Part shown: positions 1-8,354 of the stretch, piece by piece
Position numbering within the stretch: the first letter of the stretch is position 1
Layout of the letters: each line of letters opens with the position of its first letter
Origin: Brevibacillus sp.
Lineage (GTDB): Bacteria > Bacillota > Bacilli > Brevibacillales > Brevibacillaceae
Assembly: GCA_029240815.1 (NCBI GenBank)
Contig: JARDZO010000156.1
Coordinates: 1-13,115 of the forward strand
Direction: 5' to 3'
Length of the DNA: 13,115 nucleotides
Translations under genes and position numbers: made by a program
The notes under the pieces: generated by a model
The model's database searches: none
Seen by the model: only the letters and a program-made list of their open reading frames with translations
Told to the model about the DNA's origin: nothing

Positions 1-270
1 CACCAGATAGTAATGGACTTCCTTGTCGACTGCTTCTGACGTCACTGGATGGTAATAGACATACGTGATCATGTCCAGCTTGCCACCCAGTCGTCCAGCT
101 ACGCCAGTCTCTTCCAGTACTTCACGCAGGGCGGTCTCTTCTATCGTCTCGCCTATTTCCTGCTTCCCTTTTGCCAATGTTACCTTGCCATAGCGGTCTT
201 CGATCAAAAGAAGCATGTATTCTCCGTCTTGCTCGCGGTAAACAACGCCTCCTGCCGAAATCTCCTTCAT
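1..270 (-). CDS. NUDIX hydrolase (3' end missing, runs off left edge)
   Basis: The first 90 residues of a NUDIX-fold pyrophosphohydrolase are present; the C-terminus lies outside the window. The complete Nudix box G-x5-E-x7-REUxEExGU is visible at residues 35-57 (GKQEIGE, then REVLEETGV), with the metal-binding glutamates at 50, 53 and 54. The N-terminus MKEISAGGVVYR is the usual first strand of the family. Members hydrolyse nucleoside diphosphates linked to another group; the substrate (oxidised dNTP, ADP-ribose, diadenosine polyphosphate or other) cannot be told from this part. The ATG overlaps the mtaB TGA in an ATGA arrangement, and an AAGGAG sits 8 nt upstream inside mtaB. Translational coupling and membership of the same operon are therefore likely. 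The start is well supported; the substrate is unknown. Confidence 0.93.
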   Translation of the reverse strand, partial: MKEISAGGVVYREQDGEYMLLLIEDRYGKVTLAKGKQEIGETIEETALREVLEETGVAGRLGGKLDMITYVYYHPVTSEAVDKEVHYYLV

Positions 271-1625
271 ATGGCTCGCTCCTTCAAAAGGGGCAACTGC
301 TCGTTTTCCAATACACGTACAAAAGTCCCTTTGCAATATTCAGAGCCTGGTTCGTCCAGACGCACTTTGCAAATTTTCCCAATCATGCTCTCGTCGCCTT
401 GGAAAACGACATTGAGGTAGTTGTCGGAGTAGCCCATGAGGAGCCCACTGTCTGGAGCTTCCTTGTACGGGCGCTCAGGAATGACTTCCAGGACGTCGCC
501 AACGAACTGCGAAGAGTATTCGAGGGTAAGCTTTTGATTGAGCTCCAGCAGCTTGGTGACGCGCTCATGCTTTTCCTCTTCCGGTATCTGGTCCGTCATA
601 CGAGCAGCCGGGGTACCCGTACGCATCGAGTATGGGAACACATGCAGTTCAGCAAAACCGATTCTCTTGATGAATTCATAGCCATTCATGAACTGTTCTT
701 CCGTCTCTCCAGGGAAACCGACAATCACGTCAGTCGTAATGGCCGCACCCGGAAGTGCTTCACGAACTTTGACCATTTTTTCGTAGAATTCTGCCGTTGT
801 GTACTTGCGGCGCATGCGCTTCAGTACATCATCATCACCTGCTTGAAGTGGTACGTGCAGGTGGCGTACAACACGGTCAGAATTGTTGATGACTTCGATC
901 ACTTCATCGGTAATCTGGCTCGCTTCGATCGAGCTGATCCGAATGCGTTTCAGCCCTTCGACTTGATGCAGGTCAACCAGCAGCTTCGCTAGGTTGTAGT
1001 CTTCCAGATCCTCTCCGTAACCGCCAGTGTGAATCCCGGTCAGAACGATTTCCAGATAGCCTGCTTCCACGAGCTTTTGTGCCTGTTCAACAACACTCTC
1101 CGGCTTGCGGGAGCGCATCAAGCCACGAGCCCATGGAATAATGCAGAATGTACAGAAGTTATTACAGCCTTCCTGGATTTTCAGGGAAGCGCGTGTACGG
1201 TCCGTAAAATTGGGAACGTCCAACTCCTCAAACTCGCGAGCTTTCATGATATTTCCAACGGCATTGATCGGTTGACGTTCAACCTGAATTTGATTTACGT
1301 AATCAATCAGTTTTTCACGTCCCTGTGTCCCCACGACAATGTCGACTCCAGGAATTTGCGCAATTTCACTCGGGGAGGTTTGCGCATAGCACCCTGTTAC
1401 AGCGACGATCGCTTCCGGATTGCGGCGAATCGCCCGGCGAATCACCTGGCGACTCTTTTTATCACCTGTATTGGTAACAGTGCAAGTATTGATTACATAG
1501 ACGTCAGCCTCATCCTGTTCAAAATCGACGCGATCATAACCCTCCGCCTTGAACAATTGCCAGATGGCCTCTGTTTCGTAGCTGTTTACTTTGCAGCCTA
1601 ATGTATGAAAAGCAACGGTAGACAT
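267..1625 (-). CDS. mtaB: tRNA N6-threonylcarbamoyladenosine(37) methylthiotransferase MtaB
   Basis: This is a radical-SAM methylthiotransferase that converts t6A to ms2t6A at position 37 of ANN-decoding tRNAs (B. subtilis YqeV/MtaB). In the 452-residue product, the N-terminal MTTase domain carries three conserved cysteines (11, 48, 79) that bind the second Fe-S cluster. The radical SAM motif CNNFCTFC has cysteines at 154, 158 and 161. The C-terminal ~70 residues fit the TRAM RNA-binding domain. The ATG at 1625 is chosen because AAGGAGG ends 7 nt upstream and the protein then begins MSTVAFHTLGC like the B. subtilis homologue. A TTG 27 bp further out would place the ribosome binding site inside the gene. 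The gap from rsmE is 29 bp. It is a late gene of the dnaK operon, as in B. subtilis. Confidence 0.97.
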   Translation of the reverse strand: MSTVAFHTLGCKVNSYETEAIWQLFKAEGYDRVDFEQDEADVYVINTCTVTNTGDKKSRQVIRRAIRRNPEAIVAVTGCYAQTSPSEIAQIPGVDIVVGTQGREKLIDYVNQIQVERQPINAVGNIMKAREFEELDVPNFTDRTRASLKIQEGCNNFCTFCIIPWARGLMRSRKPESVVEQAQKLVEAGYLEIVLTGIHTGGYGEDLEDYNLAKLLVDLHQVEGLKRIRISSIEASQITDEVIEVINNSDRVVRHLHVPLQAGDDDVLKRMRRKYTTAEFYEKMVKVREALPGAAITTDVIVGFPGETEEQFMNGYEFIKRIGFAELHVFPYSMRTGTPAARMTDQIPEEEKHERVTKLLELNQKLTLEYSSQFVGDVLEVIPERPYKEAPDSGLLMGYSDNYLNVVFQGDESMIGKICKVRLDEPGSEYCKGTFVRVLENEQLPLLKERAI

Positions 1626-1654
1626 TGCGATTCCTCCTTTCTTCCTTCTCAAAC

Positions 1655-2407
1655 TTAGCGTGGTGATGGAGTCATCCGTTCAAACTGATAGGAAGCGCAG
1701 GCAAGAACAAACTGACTGGCCGTTTCCGTACGCAGGATTCGAGGTCCGAGCGATACGGAAAGGAATCCTTTTGCTTCGGCTTGTGCCACTTCATCCGGGG
1801 AAAAGCCCCCTTCAGGACCAATGAGAACGAGCAGGGAATCATCCGCTGTCATCTCCGTCAGCACCTGATGCATAGTCGTGCCGCCTTCTTTTTCATAGGC
1901 AATCGCACAACGGGTGTACTGCTTCCCGGCTTCAAGTACCTCGCGGAACGAAACGGGAGACAGCAGCTGAGGCAGTACGTCTCGATGGGACTGTTCTGCT
2001 GCTTCCTTGACGATCTTTCGCCAGCGCTCCAGCTTTTTTGCCTCTTTCTTGGCATCCAGCTTGACGATAGTGCGTTCTGAAGAAAACGGGAAAAAGGAGT
2101 ACGCCCCTAGTTCCGTCCCCTTTTGCAAAATCCACTCCATCTTCTCGCCTTTTGGGAGCCCTTGGCCGATTGTCACGCGAATCGGCAATTCCCGTTGCTC
2201 CGCCAGCAATTCCAGTACAGTCGCTCTCACTTCTTTTGCAGACAGTGAGACAAGCTTGGCCACGGCAGACCTGCCTGCTCCATCAGAGACGAATATTTCT
2301 TCGCCTTCCCTTGCCCGCATCACATTTACGATATGGTGGACGTCGTCTCCGACAATCGTTACCTCATGTTCAGTAAAGTGATCTGGCTCGACAAAATATC
2401 GTTGCAT
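1655..2407 (-). CDS. rsmE: 16S rRNA (uracil(1498)-N3)-methyltransferase RsmE
   Basis: This is a SPOUT-superfamily methyltransferase that makes m3U1498 in 16S rRNA of the assembled 30S subunit, using S-adenosylmethionine (B. subtilis YqeU). The 250-residue product has the expected family length. An N-terminal PUA-like RNA-binding region (residues 1-70, MQRYF...VHHIVNVMR) precedes the SPOUT domain. The trefoil-knot SAM site shows as IGPEGG (196-201) and LGPRILRTETA (220-230). EWILQKGTELG (91-101) is also typical. The ATG is preceded by GAGGT about 9 nt upstream. The gene lies 18 bp after the prmA stop and 29 bp before mtaB, so it is clearly cotranscribed. Confidence 0.97.
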   Translation of the reverse strand: MQRYFVEPDHFTEHEVTIVGDDVHHIVNVMRAREGEEIFVSDGAGRSAVAKLVSLSAKEVRATVLELLAEQRELPIRVTIGQGLPKGEKMEWILQKGTELGAYSFFPFSSERTIVKLDAKKEAKKLERWRKIVKEAAEQSHRDVLPQLLSPVSFREVLEAGKQYTRCAIAYEKEGGTTMHQVLTEMTADDSLLVLIGPEGGFSPDEVAQAEAKGFLSVSLGPRILRTETASQFVLACASYQFERMTPSPR

Positions 2408-2425
2408 CTCGCCAACCTCACTATT

Positions 2426-3367
2426 CTATCTTTTTTTTGACACAATTGCTACCCAGTCGTCGATCATAATCGTTTCCACTACGACGAGACCGGAATCTGC
2501 CAACGCCTTTTTCACGTCGGCTTCACGCGCCTGAATGATCCCTGATGCAATGAAGACACCTTCTGGTTTGAGCACACGGTAAACGTCATCGGTAAAACGC
2601 ACAATCACCTCAGCCAAAATGTTAGCTACCACAACATCTACCGGTTCTTCCACGCCATCCAGCAGATTGTTTTGTCTCACCGTGATGCTTTCATGAACGC
2701 CGTTTAGTTCGGTATTTGCCTGAGCAGAACGAACAGCTACTTCGTCCAGATCCATGGCCAGTACGTGCTCCGCGCCGAGCTTGATTGCGGCAATGCTCAA
2801 AATCGCTGTGCCTGTCCCAACGTCATACAAACGATCGCCTTGATCCACATACTTTTCCACTGCTCGCAGACATAAAATCGTCGTCGGGTGTGTCCCGGTA
2901 CCAAAGGCCATTCCCGGGTCCATCTCGATGATGACTTCGTCAGCATGTCTAGGCTCGTACTCTTCCCATACAGGCTTGATCGTCATCCGATCTGTTACAT
3001 GCACAGGCTTATAGTACTTTTTCCAGGCGTGGGCCCATTCGTCTTCGTGAACATCGTTTACGGCAATGTTCGCTTTCCCAATGTCCAAACCGTATTCAGT
3101 CAATTGTGCCAGTTGTTCTTTCAATTCTTCTACCACATCAAACAACTCACTACTGTCAACCGGCAAGTATGCTTTGACGAATACGCCCTCGGCCGGAAAA
3201 TCATCCGGAGAGAGCTGGTAGATTTCACCAAACGGTGTATCCCACTCGCGATATAGCACCTCTGGGTCCTCGATTACGACACCGTTTGCGCCCATTTCAT
3301 ACAGAATGCTGGAAACCGCCTCCGTAGCCTCCGCTGTTGTATGGATACTAATTTCTGACCATTTCAT
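2426..3367 (-). CDS. prmA: Ribosomal protein L11 methyltransferase PrmA
   Basis: This class I SAM-dependent methyltransferase trimethylates amino groups of ribosomal protein L11 (B. subtilis YqeT). The 313-residue product has an N-terminal substrate-recognition domain (1-~125), the family signature PGMAFGTGTHPTT (151-163), SAM motif I DVGTGTA (182-188) and the catalytic-loop motif ANIL (248-251). Motif I is slightly unusual: the third glycine of GxGxG is alanine. I place the start at the ATG at 3367, giving MKWSEISIHTT like B. subtilis. A GTG six codons upstream overlaps the GGGGAG that serves as ribosome binding site and is unlikely to be used. The gene ends in a run of eight A residues encoding part of SKKR. 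It follows dnaJ by 70 bp. Confidence 0.96.
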   Translation of the reverse strand: MKWSEISIHTTAEATEAVSSILYEMGANGVVIEDPEVLYREWDTPFGEIYQLSPDDFPAEGVFVKAYLPVDSSELFDVVEELKEQLAQLTEYGLDIGKANIAVNDVHEDEWAHAWKKYYKPVHVTDRMTIKPVWEEYEPRHADEVIIEMDPGMAFGTGTHPTTILCLRAVEKYVDQGDRLYDVGTGTAILSIAAIKLGAEHVLAMDLDEVAVRSAQANTELNGVHESITVRQNNLLDGVEEPVDVVVANILAEVIVRFTDDVYRVLKPEGVFIASGIIQAREADVKKALADSGLVVVETIMIDDWVAIVSKKR

Positions 3368-3428
3368 GAATCTACCACTCCCCACGTATGCTCCCTAGTA
3401 AACAAAGCTGTAAGAAAACCGGACAAAG

Positions 3429-3450
3429 CCGCGGAAGTTATTCGCCGCGG
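3429..3450 (-). other. Hairpin across the dnaJ stop codon
   Basis: Two copies of the palindrome CCGCGG (3429-3434 and 3445-3450) flank a 10-nt loop that contains the dnaJ TAA. In the dnaJ transcript this gives a 6-bp all-GC stem followed by CTTTGTCC. That is not a convincing U-tract, so I do not call it a terminator. It could be an RNA processing or stability element between dnaJ and prmA. The inverted repeat is directly visible; its role is inferred. Confidence 0.4.
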
Positions 3451-4565
3451 AATGCCCGTTTCATTTTTTCAAAAAAACCTTCGTCTTCGCCGCCATGCTG
3501 TCCTGGCTTTTCACCCGATAATTCAGCCAGCTCTCGCAAAAGCTCTCTTTGCTTGTCGCTCAACTTGGTCGGTGTAATCACGCGCACTTTGACGTGCTGA
3601 TCGCCGCGTCCATTGCCTCGCAGATGCGGGACACCTTTCCCCCGCAGACGGAAAAACGTTTCGGTCTGTGTACCTGAAGGTATCTTCAGCTTTACGCGAC
3701 CGTCTACTGTTGGCACTTCGATCTCATCACCCAGCGCTGCCTGAGCATACGTGAGCGGTACCTCACAGTAGATATCATTTCCTTCGCGCTCGAAAAACTC
3801 GTGGCTCTTCACGCGCAGTACGACGTACAGATCACCAGGAGGTCCACCGTTTATCCCCGGTTCGCCTTCACCCGTTACGCGCAGCTGCGCTCCGTCATCC
3901 ACACCGGCTGGGATGTTGAGATGAATTTTACGGCGCACTTTCACACGTCCGCTGCCTTTGCAAGACGAGCATTTTTCCTTGTAGACTTTCCCTTTTCCTT
4001 CACATGTCGTACAAACGCGTCGGTTCACAATCCGTCCAAATGGCGTATTCGCCGCCACTTCCTGTTGTCCGGTACCGCTACAAGTTTTACACGTTTCTAC
4101 GCCAGTACCTGGTTTTGCACCTGAGCCGTGACACGTATCGCACTCTGCTTCTCTGGGAATTTCCACATCGGTTTCTTTCCCAAAGACAGCTTCTGCAAAC
4201 TCAATGCTCAAGCCAAATTGCAGGTCGGAACCTTTACGTGGCGCATTCGGATTCGCCCGTCTTCCGCCACCGCCGAAAAACATATCAAAGATGTCTCCGA
4301 AGCCGCCCATTCCAGAACCGTCAAAACCACCGCCACCAAAGCCCTGGTTTGGATCCTGATGTCCGAAACGATCGTACTGTGCACGCTTTTGCGGCTCAGA
4401 CAAGACATCGTATGCTTCTTTTACTTCCTTGAACTTCTCTTCCGCGTCAGCGGCTTTATTTACATCCGGATGGTATTGGCGCGCCAGCTTGCGGTATGCT
4501 TTCTTGATCTCATCAGCATCCGCTTCCTTGCCGACTCCCAATACCTCATAGAAATCGCGTTTCAT
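3438..4565 (-). CDS. dnaJ: Chaperone protein DnaJ (Hsp40, type I)
   Basis: DnaJ is the co-chaperone that delivers unfolded proteins to DnaK and stimulates its ATPase in the cytoplasm. The 375-residue product has all class I parts. The J-domain (1-~70) has the HPD triad at 32-34. A Gly/Phe-rich linker spans about 73-101. Four CxxCxGxG zinc-binding repeats start at cysteines 142, 159, 185 and 199, each with its partner three residues on. C-terminal substrate-binding domains follow from ~210. An in-frame TAG lies two codons upstream, so the ATG at 4565 is the first possible start. The ribosome binding site is odd: AGGAG abuts the ATG, and a GGGAG at -12 is the better candidate. The gene is separated from dnaK by a terminator and is probably also read from its own promoter. 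Confidence 0.99.
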   Translation of the reverse strand: MKRDFYEVLGVGKEADADEIKKAYRKLARQYHPDVNKAADAEEKFKEVKEAYDVLSEPQKRAQYDRFGHQDPNQGFGGGGFDGSGMGGFGDIFDMFFGGGGRRANPNAPRKGSDLQFGLSIEFAEAVFGKETDVEIPREAECDTCHGSGAKPGTGVETCKTCSGTGQQEVAANTPFGRIVNRRVCTTCEGKGKVYKEKCSSCKGSGRVKVRRKIHLNIPAGVDDGAQLRVTGEGEPGINGGPPGDLYVVLRVKSHEFFEREGNDIYCEVPLTYAQAALGDEIEVPTVDGRVKLKIPSGTQTETFFRLRGKGVPHLRGNGRGDQHVKVRVITPTKLSDKQRELLRELAELSGEKPGQHGGEDEGFFEKMKRAFRGE

Positions 4566-4581
4566 CTCCTAAATCACTCCC
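4566..4581 (-). promoter_or_regulatory. Unusual dnaJ ribosome binding region
   Basis: Two Shine-Dalgarno-like elements precede dnaJ. AGGAG (4566-4570) directly touches the ATG, which is too close for normal use. GGGAG (4577-4581) lies 11 nt upstream, slightly far but usable. The other genes here have spacings of about 7 to 13 nt. The arrangement may lower or tune DnaJ synthesis relative to DnaK; that effect is inferred. Confidence 0.5.
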
Positions 4582-4597
4582 ATGACAGTCAACTGTT

Positions 4598-4606
4598 ATC
4601 ATAGCA
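4598..4606 (-). promoter_or_regulatory. Probable internal sigma-A promoter before dnaJ (extended -10)
   Basis: On the minus strand TGC-TATGAT is a near-consensus extended -10 element (-10 at 4598-4603, TG at 4605-4606). It lies just downstream of the dnaK terminator. The -35 position falls in the terminator U-tract and is poor, so recognition would rest on the TG extension. The predicted start is near 4591, giving a leader of about 25 nt. B. subtilis is known to have an internal vegetative promoter immediately upstream of dnaJ in its heptacistronic dnaK operon, and this position matches. Confidence 0.55.
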
Positions 4607-4622
4607 TGTGACAGACCTGAAA

Positions 4623-4657
4623 AAAAGTCAAAGTCAGCATTCCGTGACTTTGACTTT
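4623..4657 (-). terminator. Intrinsic terminator between dnaK and dnaJ
   Basis: A perfect 13-bp inverted repeat (4624-4636 with 4645-4657) encloses an 8-nt loop. On the minus strand the right arm, TGACTTTGACTTT, runs straight into four more T residues, so seven T in a row end the structure. This has the form of a Rho-independent terminator for transcripts coming from dnaK. On the plus strand there is no T-tract, so it works in one direction. Because dnaJ and the later genes belong to the same operon in relatives, it probably acts partially, raising DnaK over DnaJ. Confidence 0.8.
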
Positions 4658-4670
4658 CATGGGTCACATC

Positions 4671-4702
4671 GCGGGGAGCAAGGGGAGAAAAACTCCCCCC
4701 GC
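4671..4702 (-). other. GC-rich hairpin(s) just after the dnaK stop
   Basis: In the dnaK 3' untranslated region a G-run (GCGGGGGGAG on the minus strand, 4693-4702) can pair with either of two downstream partners. One is CTCCCC at 4682-4687, giving a 6-bp stem with a T5 loop. The other is CTCCCCGC at 4671-4678, giving a larger hairpin with a bulge. It has no U-tract of its own and lies 14 nt before the terminator stem. A role in protecting the dnaK mRNA 3' end is plausible but inferred. Confidence 0.45.
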
Positions 4703-4717
4703 TTATCTCCAACGTGA

Positions 4718-6571
<1,854 letters not shown>

Positions 6572-6600
6572 TCACTGTCTATTTAATAGAAAAATGGATC

Positions 6601-7140
6601 TTACTCGTTTACTTTGACCATCGCCGGACGAACGACGCGGTCTTTGAACATGTAGCCTTTTTGCAGTTCTTCCACAACTACTCCGGAATCAAACTCCGGA
6701 TCTTGTGTTTGCATCACTGCTTGGTGAACATGAGGATCAAAAGGCTGGCCTTTTGCCTGGATAGCAGTCAAGCCTTCTTTATCAAAGACTTGCACCATTT
6801 GACGGTATACCATGTCTACACCGGTCAACAAGGATTCAAGCGTCATCGCTCCCTTGTCAGCTGCTAACGCACGCTCGAAGTTGTCCAGAATTGGCAGCAG
6901 CTCTTCCACTACTTTTTGGGAAGCGTACTTGGCCAAGTCTTCCTGCTCTTTGCGGACACGTCTTCTGAGGTTATCCATGTCAGCCATGGCACGGAGCATC
7001 TTGTTTTGGTGCTCTTCCGCCTGAGCTTTCCAGTGAGCAGCTTCCTGCTCCCAGTTCACATCTGCAGATTCCTGCTGATCTGCTGCATCTGCTTGTGCCT
7101 CTTCAGCATTCGGGTCTTGCGTCATTTTATCCTCGCTCAA
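6601..7140 (-). CDS. grpE: Nucleotide exchange factor GrpE
   Basis: GrpE is the dimeric factor that releases ADP from DnaK. The start is a TTG at 7140, giving 179 residues: AGGAGG sits 8 nt upstream, and the protein then begins MSEDK, close to MSEEK in B. subtilis. A longer reading from 7191 would overlap hrcA and put this ribosome binding site inside the gene; the ATG at 7125 is a weaker alternative. An acidic, disordered N-terminus (~1-30) precedes a long coiled-coil dimerisation helix (~30-90, ending LLPILDNFERAL). The DnaK-contacting beta domain follows with FDPHVHQAVM (134-143) and the C-terminal signature KGYMFKDRVVRPAMVKV. The gap from hrcA is 40 bp. Confidence 0.97.
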   Translation of the reverse strand: MSEDKMTQDPNAEEAQADAADQQESADVNWEQEAAHWKAQAEEHQNKMLRAMADMDNLRRRVRKEQEDLAKYASQKVVEELLPILDNFERALAADKGAMTLESLLTGVDMVYRQMVQVFDKEGLTAIQAKGQPFDPHVHQAVMQTQDPEFDSGVVVEELQKGYMFKDRVVRPAMVKVNE

Positions 7141-7147
7141 CGTCGAT

Positions 7148-7154
7148 ACCTCCT
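7148..7154 (-). promoter_or_regulatory. grpE ribosome binding site that fixes a TTG start
   Basis: AGGAGGT on the minus strand lies 7 nt before the TTG at 7140. It is the only strong Shine-Dalgarno sequence in the hrcA-grpE gap and decides the start. The upstream in-frame ATG at 7176 and TTG at 7191 lie 5' of this site, and the ATG at 7125 is too far downstream of it. Confidence 0.8.
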
Positions 7155-7180
7155 GCGGCTCAAAGAGCCTTTCCATCCAT

Positions 7181-8209
7181 TTATTTCTCAAACTGCGAAG
7201 TCAGCATGCGCGATAAGCCTTCTGCCAAATAGTTAAGAACGGTAATGACTCTACCGTATTCCATTCGAGTCGGGCCAAGTATCCCTACCATCCCTACAGG
7301 CTTGCCCCCCAGAGAATAAGAGGTAGTAATGATACTGCATTGCTTAATCGCGTCCAGCTGGTTTTCCTGACCGATGCGGACCGTGAGTCCATCTGCTGGC
7401 ATTCCAAACATGTGAAGAAGCTGGTCATTGCGCTCCAAGAGCTCCAAAATATCCTTGACCTTGTCGACATCACGGAACTCCGGCTGATTGAGAATCTTGG
7501 TCGCACCGCGTAAATACACTCGATCCTCTTCTTGCTGGATCAGGGATTGATCGAGGATGTTTAGCATTTCCTCATATTGCTCCGCATGACGGCGCATCTC
7601 TCCCGAAATCTCGTGGTACAAGCGCTGGCGTAATTGCCATAGCGGAACGTCGGAAAGCTTGCTGTTGAGCAGATTAACCAGACGCTCGATCTCTACTGCT
7701 CCAATGCCATCAGGCAAAGCAATCAGCTTGTTTTCCACGCGACCGGTATGGGTGACCACGATGGCCACTGCCTCCTTGTCGTTGAGAGGAACGATTTGTA
7801 TATGTTTTAACCGATGCTCAAATATCTCTGGTCCCAAGACGACTGCAGTATAATTCGTCAACTGGGAGAGAATCTGAGCGGTGTACTCTACCACTTGTTC
7901 AGCTTGTAGAATACGCTCGGCAAACAACTGTTTCAGTTTACCCAATTCGCCTTCATCCAAAAGGTGCGGTTGAATCAGATTGTCGACGTAAAAACGATAT
8001 CCTTTGGTAGAAGGAACGCGTCCCGCCGAAGTATGAGGCTGTTCGAGAAACCCCAACTCTTCCAAGTCGGACATCTCGTTGCGTATCGTCGCTGATGAAA
8101 AACCGATGCCTTCCCGTTTGGAAATGGTGCGGGAGCCAACAGGTTCGGCTGAATGAATGTAATTATCGACAATCGCATTCAAGATCAATTGTTGACGGTC
8201 AGATAACAT
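7181..8209 (-). CDS. hrcA: Heat-inducible transcription repressor HrcA
   Basis: HrcA is the repressor that binds CIRCE and shuts off the dnaK (and usually groE) operons; its activity depends on GroEL. The 342-residue product (343 in B. subtilis) has an N-terminal winged-helix domain with recognition helix SSATIRNEMSDLEELGFL (38-55) and wing HTSAGRVPSTKGYRFYVD (59-76). A GAF-like dimerisation domain follows, and the family's C-terminal motif VGMVGILGPTRMEYGRVI is present. I chose the ATG at 8209, preceded by GGGAGG, which gives MLSDRQQLIL as in relatives. An ATG at 8242 lies inside the CIRCE element and is unlikely. The gene is autoregulated through the operator just upstream. Confidence 0.98.
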   Translation of the reverse strand: MLSDRQQLILNAIVDNYIHSAEPVGSRTISKREGIGFSSATIRNEMSDLEELGFLEQPHTSAGRVPSTKGYRFYVDNLIQPHLLDEGELGKLKQLFAERILQAEQVVEYTAQILSQLTNYTAVVLGPEIFEHRLKHIQIVPLNDKEAVAIVVTHTGRVENKLIALPDGIGAVEIERLVNLLNSKLSDVPLWQLRQRLYHEISGEMRRHAEQYEEMLNILDQSLIQQEEDRVYLRGATKILNQPEFRDVDKVKDILELLERNDQLLHMFGMPADGLTVRIGQENQLDAIKQCSIITTSYSLGGKPVGMVGILGPTRMEYGRVITVLNYLAEGLSRMLTSQFEK

Positions 8210-8231
8210 AATGTCGTTCGCCTCCCTGTTG

Positions 8232-8258
8232 TTAGCACTCATCTCGATCGAGTGCTAA
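8232..8258 (-). promoter_or_regulatory. CIRCE operator (HrcA binding site)
   Basis: This is a perfect inverted repeat with 9-bp arms TTAGCACTC and GAGTGCTAA and a 9-bp spacer, an exact match to the CIRCE consensus. It lies just downstream of the predicted transcription start and 22 bp before the hrcA ATG, in the 5' leader, as in other firmicute dnaK operons. It should make hrcA and the following genes heat-inducible through HrcA. It is the only CIRCE copy in the window. Confidence 0.98.
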
Positions 8259-8269
8259 TTCTATTTACT

Positions 8270-8298
8270 AAGGTATCAATAGTAGAAGGATTTGTCAA
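8270..8298 (-). promoter_or_regulatory. Sigma-A-type promoter of the dnaK operon
   Basis: On the minus strand there is a perfect -35 TTGACA (8293-8298), a 17-bp spacer and a -10 TACCTT (8270-8275). The -10 keeps the key TA...T positions. Transcription would begin near 8263, a few bases before CIRCE, so HrcA bound there would block initiation or clearance. The rest of the hemW-hrcA gap (to 8354) shows no convincing terminator for hemW. Confidence 0.75.
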
Positions 8299-8354
8299 CG
8301 GAGTTCGTGTGTTTCGCCGTCAAAATGGCACAAAATTCGCAAGCTCTCCCTGCA

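Noticed and set aside
171..1601. Plus-strand open frames (171-992 and 1029-1601) opposite mtaB
   Set aside because: Both are antisense to a complete, motif-bearing mtaB and the NUDIX overlap, with no promoter or ribosome binding site of their own.
2427..2440. A8 run at the end of prmA as a programmed frameshift site
   Set aside because: It falls in the last few codons; slippage would change only the tail, and nothing downstream suggests a functional alternative frame.
4624..4657. GTCAAAGTCA repeats as a possible CtsR operator
   Set aside because: The sequence superficially recalls the GGTCAAA heptads of CtsR boxes, but it lacks the spacing and leading G, and is fully explained as terminator stem.
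8210..8242. Longer HrcA start at the ATG at 8242
   Set aside because: That ATG lies within the CIRCE repeat, adds 11 residues absent from relatives, and lacks a ribosome binding site, unlike the ATG at 8209.
8309..8354. Possible terminator just after hemW
   Set aside because: Short complementary pieces exist, but there is no stable stem followed by a T-run; the AT-rich stretch is better left unassigned.
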